Source: Clostridiales bacterium (GTDB taxonomy: Bacteria; Bacillota; Clostridia; Saccharofermentanales; DTU023). From it: 10,758 bases of DNA. The position numbers and the translations under genes were made by a program. The first letter of the stretch is position 1; each line of letters starts with the position of its first letter. Shown here one piece after another: positions 6,665-10,758 of this stretch. The DNA is taken from positions 1 through 10,758 of the forward strand of contig SFGY01000048.1 of assembly GCA_004556455.1 (NCBI GenBank), in the 5' to 3' direction. The notes below the pieces were generated by a model. It worked only from the letters and a program-made list of their open reading frames with translations, made no database searches and had not been told where the DNA came from.

Positions 6665-6708
6665 AAAACAAAAAAACGGAACGCTGAGAGGTTGTTTCTC
6701 AGCGTTCC
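6665..6708 (-). terminator. Perfect 12-bp terminator hairpin between the sigma-like and signal peptidase genes
   Basis: On the minus strand GGAACGCTGAGA (6708-6697), a 7-nt loop and TCTCAGCGTTCC (6689-6678) form a perfect 12-bp stem, followed by GTTTTTTTGTTTT-like sequence. It begins 11 nt after the TAA of the sigma-like gene. The signal peptidase ribosome binding site (GGAGG) starts right after the T-tract, leaving no room for a promoter in between. Signal peptidase mRNA must therefore come through this hairpin by read-through or regulated antitermination, or start within or upstream of it. Confidence 0.9.
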
Positions 6709-6719
6709 TATGACTTGTT

Positions 6720-7262
6720 TTATGTTTCCGCCAGCGCTAATATTTCCGGCCGGCTTTTCAGATATTTTCTTGCCTTGGATACCCAGACACAAACAAGGTT
6801 GGCAGACACACCAAACTCATTTCCGATTTCCTTGCTGGAGCGCCCCTTGGTCATTTGAATCATTGCCTCGATTCCTTTGACTACGCACGGAGAGGCTTCC
6901 TGCTTTGCTGCTTTGAGTGCAGCCTGCACATCCAACTGCGTTGCGACATCTGCGATCGATACGGTCGGCTCTTCTGCAACCAGGGGAATCATATCACTGG
7001 AAAACTCCGCTGCCTGCCGCCTGGTTGAGTAGATCAGCGCATCGCATATCTCGTTCCATATCAGGCGATAGGCGTAGGTGGAGAAGGTCCCGCCTTTATC
7101 TGTTGCCGCAGCCTTGCAGAGGCCGATGCAGCCGATCTGAAAAATATCGTCGTATGTATAGATACCCAACTGATATGGACCGTGGATCTTATCGTTGATC
7201 ACTTTCCGGACCAGCCGAATATTCTGCTCCACTTTCTTCTGCTGTTCTGCTGTCAGGGTCAT
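6720..7262 (-). CDS. Small sigma-70-like transcription factor
   Basis: The product is 180 residues. Residues 36-75 match sigma region 2 ('YDDIFQIGCIGLCKAA', then 'GTFSTYAYRLIWNEI'), the core-polymerase and -10 binding part. Residues 139-170 form a region-4-like helix-turn-helix ('GRSSKEIGNEFGVSANLV' and 'KARKYL'). The linker between them (about 80-138) is long and does not look like region 3. It resembles sigma-like proteins on clostridial phages and integrative elements more than a classical ECF factor. Its ATG overlaps the TGA of the zinc-finger gene (ATGA), with an AGGAGG site 12 nt upstream, so the two are probably made together. It may direct transcription of this locus or a mobile element's genes; its target is not visible. 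Confidence 0.85.
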   Translation of the reverse strand: MTLTAEQQKKVEQNIRLVRKVINDKIHGPYQLGIYTYDDIFQIGCIGLCKAAATDKGGTFSTYAYRLIWNEICDALIYSTRRQAAEFSSDMIPLVAEEPTVSIADVATQLDVQAALKAAKQEASPCVVKGIEAMIQMTKGRSSKEIGNEFGVSANLVCVWVSKARKYLKSRPEILALAET

Positions 7263-7726
7263 GACGCCAGTGCGCCTCCTTTCTGTGCATAATATCGCCC
7301 CCGCGTTTTGGCTTTTCGCCGTTCCAAGAGCTTTCTGCTTTCTTCAATAACCTGCTTACAGTAATACTCGCCGAGATGACCAATGTGCGCTTCGGAAAGC
7401 GGCGCCATAATCAGGTCGGACAGCCACTGATATGCATCCTGCTTACTCATATAACCTGATTCATAAAGCTGGTCAAAATAATGGTGCGCTGTGCGGCGCA
7501 ATGTACGCAGCTCGTGATTGGCCATACTGCCGACCGGAATATTCGTGCCGGCATGGACGCGGACATACGAGTCGCATTCGGGATAGCGGGAACACACATA
7601 AAGCATGGTCCCTCTGGAATTGTCGCGGTAGATCCCATCTGCACTTCTGTACACAACAGGACTGCCGCAGTAGGGGCACCGCATCCCGCCCCGGTCAAAC
7701 CCCTTTCTTTTCTTCTTTTTATTCAT
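7259..7726 (-). CDS. DUF3268-type zinc-finger protein
   Basis: The product is 155 residues. After a Lys-rich start, four cysteines form a zinc site: C17 and C20 (CPYC), C45 and C51 ('YVCSRYPECDSYV'). Then come 'VHAGTNIPVGSMANHELR' and a helical region ('RRTAHHYFDQLYESGYMS', 'DAYQWLSDLI'), the pattern of the DUF3268 zinc-finger family (PF11672), common in phages and mobile elements. It is probably nucleic-acid binding; its role is unknown. The C-terminus (about 125-150) is basic. The GGAGG site lies 12 nt before the ATG, a little far, and an in-frame TGA two codons before the ATG excludes a longer start; Met15 is an alternative. The 3' end overlaps the sigma-like gene. A large hairpin with a T-tract sits just before its ribosome binding site. 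Confidence 0.88.
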   Translation of the reverse strand: MNKKKKRKGFDRGGMRCPYCGSPVVYRSADGIYRDNSRGTMLYVCSRYPECDSYVRVHAGTNIPVGSMANHELRTLRRTAHHYFDQLYESGYMSKQDAYQWLSDLIMAPLSEAHIGHLGEYYCKQVIEESRKLLERRKAKTRGRYYAQKGGALAS

Positions 7727-7746
7727 AGTTCAATATTACCTCCGAG

Positions 7747-7825
7747 AAAAACAAAAAGCCGGAAGAACTGCGTTAAAACATACAGCACAAATGATCACTG
7801 TATGGATTCAAGCAGCCTTCCGGCT
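7747..7825 (-). terminator. Long imperfect hairpin with T-tract before the zinc-finger gene (terminator or attenuator)
   Basis: On the minus strand the outer stem is AGCCGGAAG (7825-7817) with CTTCCGGCT (7765-7757), 9 perfect bp, followed by TTTTGTTTTT. Inside, CTGC pairs with GCAG, TTGAA with TTTAA (one G-U), and CATACAG (7804-7798) with CTGTATG (7785-7779), so most of the 69 nt can fold into one long interrupted hairpin. It would end transcripts from the adhesin operon. It also lies directly before the GGAGG of the zinc-finger gene, so it can gate expression of that gene. The outer arm AGCC-GGAA-GGCT can alternatively fold on itself with a GNRA-type loop. Confidence 0.75.
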
Positions 7826-7918
7826 ATCATATTCAATTGCCTGCGTTATTGTGGACTTGCTCAGTGCGCAAATCCGTAACGATTCCTTGCCTCTTCCCGA
7901 GACGAAGTCTGACGCCAT
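7808..7918 (-). CDS. Possible 36-codon ORF ending inside the hairpin (low confidence)
   Basis: The ATG at 7918 opens a 36-residue frame beginning MASDFVSGRGKE and ending IEYDSRKAA, with the TGA at 7810-7808 inside the 5' half of the long hairpin. The same frame is open back to the TAA of the exported-protein gene at 8015 (68 sense codons in all). No Shine-Dalgarno sequence is visible before the ATG. It could be a leader peptide, a decayed coding fragment, or chance reading through a structured RNA leader. Confidence 0.25.
   Translation of the reverse strand: MASDFVSGRGKESLRICALSKSTITQAIEYDSRKAA
7900..7911. repeat. Near-palindrome AGACGAAGTCTG, copy 1 of 2
   Basis: AGAC-GAA-GTCT is an inverted repeat with a 3-nt centre. 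The 12-nt site matches the second site at 7998-8009 at 10 of 12 positions (AGACNNAGTCTG). The rest of the 7826-8014 intergenic stretch shows an inverted repeat TTGCGA-AAAATA-TCGCAA at 7960-7977 and no recognised RNA family. Confidence 0.45.
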
Positions 7919-7997
7919 ACCATAGACGTATCGAGAGCCTGAACGCAAGCTGCCGAATTTTGCGAAAAATATCGCAACTTTTCCGCTTTTCTCTGTC

Positions 7998-8009
7998 AGA
8001 CTCAGTCTG
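7998..8009. repeat. Near-palindrome AGACTCAGTCTG, copy 2 of 2
   Basis: With the preceding C (7997) this is CAGACT-C-AGTCTG, a perfect 6-bp palindrome around one central base. It lies 5 bp after the stop of the exported-protein gene. No T-tract follows, so a protein-binding site is more likely than a terminator. Confidence 0.45.
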
Positions 8010-8014
8010 GTGGA

Positions 8015-8542
8015 TTATTCCTCGTCTTCTTCGTCATCTGGCGCCTCATTTTCACGCTTTTTCTTGAGAATCTGCATGACGATCAGCGTGCCGATTGCAA
8101 TGACCATACCGCCTGCAAAGAGGATGATATGCAGCGTCGGAATGCCGGATACGGCTTTCTCATTTGACTCAGGGTTTTGCTCTGTTGTGGCAGGAGCTTG
8201 CGTCTGGGCTGTTGAGTTTGCCGTATCCTCCGGTTCCGGAATCGAAGTTGAGGAATTTATACAGGTCAGAATGTACTGGGAGCTGCCGCCGATCTCAAGG
8301 CGGAGCACGCCATCCGTTCCGACCTTGACGGTGCCGGGGTAAACCCCGGCGTCCGTCTTGAGCTGGAACTCTACGCCCGACCATGATGTGCCAAGCTGGA
8401 TCTCCAGTTGTTCTGCTTTTACCACCTGCAGTTCGCTGCCGTCCGTGCCTTGCTGCGCCGCATAGACCGGTGTGACCGGAATGCAGAGAATGCAAAGCAG
8501 CGACAGGATCAGCAGAATGCCTTTTGTCAGTTTTGTTTTCAT
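8015..8542 (-). CDS. Exported single-pass membrane protein with acidic cytoplasmic tail, function unknown
   Basis: The product is 175 residues. Residues 1-28 form a signal peptide (MKTKLTK, hydrophobic core, likely cleavage after VYA). Residues 36-95 are a beta-rich extracellular domain ('LEIQLGTSWSGVEFQL', 'GVLRLEIGG'). Residues 98-132 are a Ser/Thr/Pro/Glu-rich stalk. Residues 136-159 form a transmembrane helix, followed by KKKR and an acidic end (DDEEDEE) that should face the cytoplasm. The start at 8542 has AAGGAGG 7 nt upstream; the in-frame TTG at 8569 would overlap the adhesin stop and has no such site. The gene follows the SpaA-type protein by 16 nt, so they are likely co-transcribed and may work together at the surface. 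I do not recognise a named family. Confidence 0.88.
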   Translation of the reverse strand: MKTKLTKGILLILSLLCILCIPVTPVYAAQQGTDGSELQVVKAEQLEIQLGTSWSGVEFQLKTDAGVYPGTVKVGTDGVLRLEIGGSSQYILTCINSSTSIPEPEDTANSTAQTQAPATTEQNPESNEKAVSGIPTLHIILFAGGMVIAIGTLIVMQILKKKRENEAPDDEEDEE

Positions 8543-8558
8543 TGTCTTACCTCCTTGG

Positions 8559-10758
8559 TCAGTCCGCAAGATGCTTCTTCTTGCGGGAATAAAGAATGGT
8601 ACCGATCAGGACGCCAAGGCTTGCGAGCATCAGACCCAACCATAGATCCATATGAGAATTGTCACCGGTCTTCGGGCTGTCCGGATGGTCGGTCGTGACC
8701 TTATCGTTATGGACATTGACCGTCAGCGTTTCATCAGCGGTCAGCTCGATCTCAAAAGGATCCGGGCGTTTATACCCGGCGCTGACGCTGTCCTCAACTT
8801 CCGTCACGGTATATTTGCCGATGCGCAGGTTTTCAATGAAGATCTCACCGTTTGCGTCGGTCGTGAAAACTTCATCGTAATTCTCACCCGTGATACGGAA
8901 GCTGAATCCTTCCACACGACCGTCCGAGGAGGTCTTCACGATCTTCAAATTGCCGACCATATGGTCGTTGATGAAGCCAATGCCGGCTTTGTCCTCTACT
9001 TTCACCATCTCGCCATCAGTTACGATCTCAAAATAATAGTATCCGTTATCCTTGACGAAATTAACAGGCGCTTGCTTTTCATAGAGGAAGTATCCGCCGT
9101 AACGCAGCTCGGCGAGTTCATACAGACCGGGTTCACATTCCGAAAGGGTACCAACCAACTCATCCACATCCGGATCGAACTGCTGATTTCCGTTTACATC
9201 ACGGTAGACCTCAAACACGGCACCGGTAAGCAAATGGTCGGGGTAATCCTTATCGACCTTGGTCGTATGAACTGCGCCATAGATATGGCGGTTCTCGGCT
9301 TTGAACTCGATTACGGCACCATCCGTAGTAATGTCGACCGGGAACTCTGTCTCGTTGAGGACGAAGCCCTCGGCGGGTTTCAGCTCGCGCACGATCCATT
9401 TCCCAAATCGCACATTCTTAAAGGTGAAGATGCCGTCTGCATCGGATACCGCTGTCAGCACGGCGTTTTCCTCTGTGAATTCCGTATCATCCTCCGTAAA
9501 GAGACCAAACAGCGCACCCACAACCGACTTTCCGTCTTCGTCGACCTTGTAGCCTTTGATGTCGCCGCGAATGAATTTGTTCTCGACGGTAATGAAAACG
9601 GTTTTGCCGTCCTCGGTGATTTCTACCTCGATCGGCGTTTTATTGAGCACATAGCCGGTCGCCGGCTTCAGCTCACGGATGATCCATTTCCCGTACCGGA
9701 TGTCTTCAAAGCGGAACTTACCAGTGCTGTCAGACTCGGTTACACGCACGGCAGTTTCCTCGGTAAATTCCGTTTCACCTTCACGGAACAAACCGAATAC
9801 CGCACCGGCAATCACATTGCCGTCCTCGTCGAGCTTGGTGCCCTCAATATTGCCACGGATATACCGGTTCTCCAGCTCAATGTTCACCACATCGCCGTCT
9901 TCGGATACTGTGACCGGATATGCCTTTTCATTGAGGACAAAGCTCTTGGCTGGCTGGATCTCACGAACGACCCAGGTCCCGAAGGGCACCTTTTCAAATT
10001 TGAAGGTACCGTCCTGTGCGCTTTCCGCCGTTAAATGCGCATTTTCAGCCGTATACTCATTTTCATCATTGCGGAACAGACCAAAAATCGCACCGGCGGT
10101 CACATGACCATCCTCATCGACCTTGCGGCCGGAAACCATACCGTACTTGAGGTCGTTTTTAATCGGGGCGCTGTCATTGACAGAAATCTCGACCACCTGA
10201 GTTTCCTGCGAACCGTAGGAAAACTCGAATTCATAATGGGTGTCATCCAGGATGTAGTGCTCGTCCGTACTGCGCTCCTGCAGGTAATAGCTGCCCAGAG
10301 GCAGGTCTGTACTGACCGTCGTCATACCGTTATCATCAAAGGTCACGATCTCAATGAGTCCACCTGCCGGAATTATGGTCCCGTCACCGGCAACCAGGTC
10401 AGTCTTGGCATACAGACCGAAGGTGATATTTTTCAGCTCGCCGTTCATACCGATGCCGAACAGCTCATTCTGCTCCAGCACCTTACGCAGGGATACTTTG
10501 ACCTTTTGGCGTTCGTTATAGAGATTACCGGCGGTTTCCGTAATGGCGACCTCTTGACCGGCGTAAGTCAGCTCCACCGTCTGGATTGTGCCGTTCAAAA
10601 CCATCCCGTGCGGTGTGGTGATCTCCTGAATCTCATATTTTCCGAGATACAGCTCCTTGCTCGATGCCACGCCGTCAGACTCAGTCGTGATCGTATCCAC
10701 GACCTCGCCCTTTGCGTAATGCATGACGCCGTCAAGCGTATAAATATCTTCTGCGGCA
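8559..10758 (-). CDS. SpaA/Cna_B-type surface adhesin or pilin, C-terminal part (5' end outside window)
   Basis: The frame is open to the right edge, so the true start lies beyond it. The Met at 10724 is internal, preceded in frame by AAEDIYTLDGV. 732 residues are visible; numbering here is from that Met. Residues 1-70 and 73-190 are prealbumin-like SpaA domains. Residues 194-289, 290-385 and 386-481 are three tandem 96-residue domains, and two more divergent ones follow (482-589, 590-675). Each repeat keeps the expected isopeptide set: Lys201/297/393, Glu255/351/447 and Asn286/382/478, as in CnaB domains that form Lys-Asn crosslinks. The end is a sorting signal: SPKTG (683-687), a hydrophobic helix, then RKKK. 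A sortase should link the protein to the cell wall or build it into a pilus. No sortase is in the window. The substrate or ligand is unknown. Confidence 0.93.
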   Translation of the reverse strand, partial: AAEDIYTLDGVMHYAKGEVVDTITTESDGVASSKELYLGKYEIQEITTPHGMVLNGTIQTVELTYAGQEVAITETAGNLYNERQKVKVSLRKVLEQNELFGIGMNGELKNITFGLYAKTDLVAGDGTIIPAGGLIEIVTFDDNGMTTVSTDLPLGSYYLQERSTDEHYILDDTHYEFEFSYGSQETQVVEISVNDSAPIKNDLKYGMVSGRKVDEDGHVTAGAIFGLFRNDENEYTAENAHLTAESAQDGTFKFEKVPFGTWVVREIQPAKSFVLNEKAYPVTVSEDGDVVNIELENRYIRGNIEGTKLDEDGNVIAGAVFGLFREGETEFTEETAVRVTESDSTGKFRFEDIRYGKWIIRELKPATGYVLNKTPIEVEITEDGKTVFITVENKFIRGDIKGYKVDEDGKSVVGALFGLFTEDDTEFTEENAVLTAVSDADGIFTFKNVRFGKWIVRELKPAEGFVLNETEFPVDITTDGAVIEFKAENRHIYGAVHTTKVDKDYPDHLLTGAVFEVYRDVNGNQQFDPDVDELVGTLSECEPGLYELAELRYGGYFLYEKQAPVNFVKDNGYYYFEIVTDGEMVKVEDKAGIGFINDHMVGNLKIVKTSSDGRVEGFSFRITGENYDEVFTTDANGEIFIENLRIGKYTVTEVEDSVSAGYKRPDPFEIELTADETLTVNVHNDKVTTDHPDSPKTGDNSHMDLWLGLMLASLGVLIGTILYSRKKKHLAD
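9282..10145 (-). repeat. Three tandem 288-bp coding repeats in the adhesin gene
   Basis: The units at 9858-10145, 9570-9857 and 9282-9569 each encode exactly 96 residues, with the pattern 'K(V/L)DEDG..(V)..GA.FGLF', 'FGKW(I)VRELKPA..(F)VLN' and 'ENR.I'. Identical spacing of the Lys, Glu and Asn residues shows they arose by duplication. The DNA has diverged enough to be stable, but copy number could vary between strains. Confidence 0.9.

Noticed and set aside
6654..6671. Upstream TTG start for the signal peptidase
   Set aside because: It would put the GGAGG site inside the coding region. The ATG at 6653 follows that site at a usable distance.
7829..7864. Possible promoter TCCACA, 18-bp spacer, TATGAT before the zinc-finger gene
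   Set aside because: The -35 matches the consensus at only 4 of 6 positions and the spacer is long. It is too weak to list as a promoter, though some start in this stretch is likely.
8543..8569. Upstream TTG start for the exported acidic-tail protein
   Set aside because: It overlaps the adhesin stop and lacks a ribosome binding site. The ATG at 8542 has AAGGAGG 7 nt upstream and begins a normal signal peptide.
8652..10034. 460-codon open frame on the plus strand opposite the adhesin gene
   Set aside because: It is antisense to a clear SpaA-type coding sequence with intact repeats and sorting signal. Its translation shows no domain, and repetitive GC-biased coding DNA often leaves the opposite strand open.
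9282..10145. Regular repeats considered as a CRISPR-like array
   Set aside because: The units are 288 bp, in frame and encode protein domains with no short repeat-spacer structure.

Overview
All genes are on the minus strand, so transcription runs from high to low coordinates. No rRNA, tRNA, transposase, integrase or CRISPR array is visible. Strong AAGGAGG-type ribosome binding sites, a TTGACA/TATAAT promoter, T-tailed hairpin terminators, moderate GC, an LPxTG-like sorting signal and the protein families all point to a Gram-positive gut Clostridia genome (Oscillospiraceae or Lachnospiraceae type). This taxonomic reading is an inference.

Right part (10758 to about 6258): a cell-surface module. 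It opens with the 3' end of a large SpaA/Cna_B-type adhesin or pilin. This carries three exact-length 96-residue repeats and an SPKTG sorting signal. Next comes a small exported protein with one membrane segment and an acidic tail. A 288-nt non-coding stretch follows, holding inverted repeats, a possible 36-codon ORF and a long terminator-like hairpin that ends against the next ribosome binding site. Then come a DUF3268-type zinc-finger protein and an overlapping small sigma-70-like protein, a second perfect terminator hairpin, and a compact signal peptidase I whose ribosome binding site directly follows the T-tract. The neighbourhood resembles accessory cargo or an integrative element. A dedicated signal peptidase beside a sortase substrate suggests surface-protein export, but no sortase or conjugation gene lies in the window.

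Middle (6250 to 4141): a stand-alone unit. A textbook-consensus promoter drives a 625-residue protein with an N-terminal helix-turn-helix, an AAA-like ATPase and a C-terminal PD-(D/E)XK nuclease fold. A clear terminator follows it.

Left part (4137 to 1): a tightly packed operon. It encodes an ECF-type sigma factor, a one-pass membrane protein in the anti-sigma position, a multidomain lipoprotein, a membrane-anchored protein with two barrel-like repeats and a KPVIYLYPE domain, and the first 13 codons of another exported protein. The first three junctions are 4-nt ATGA overlaps, and the fourth has its ribosome binding site against the previous stop. The likely logic is a sigma factor, a membrane regulator and exported envelope proteins made together. 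The membrane partner lacks the usual zinc anti-sigma motif, so this may be a little-described envelope-sensing operon. The mRNA leader of this operon holds two small hairpins, one at the predicted 5' end and one over the ribosome binding site.
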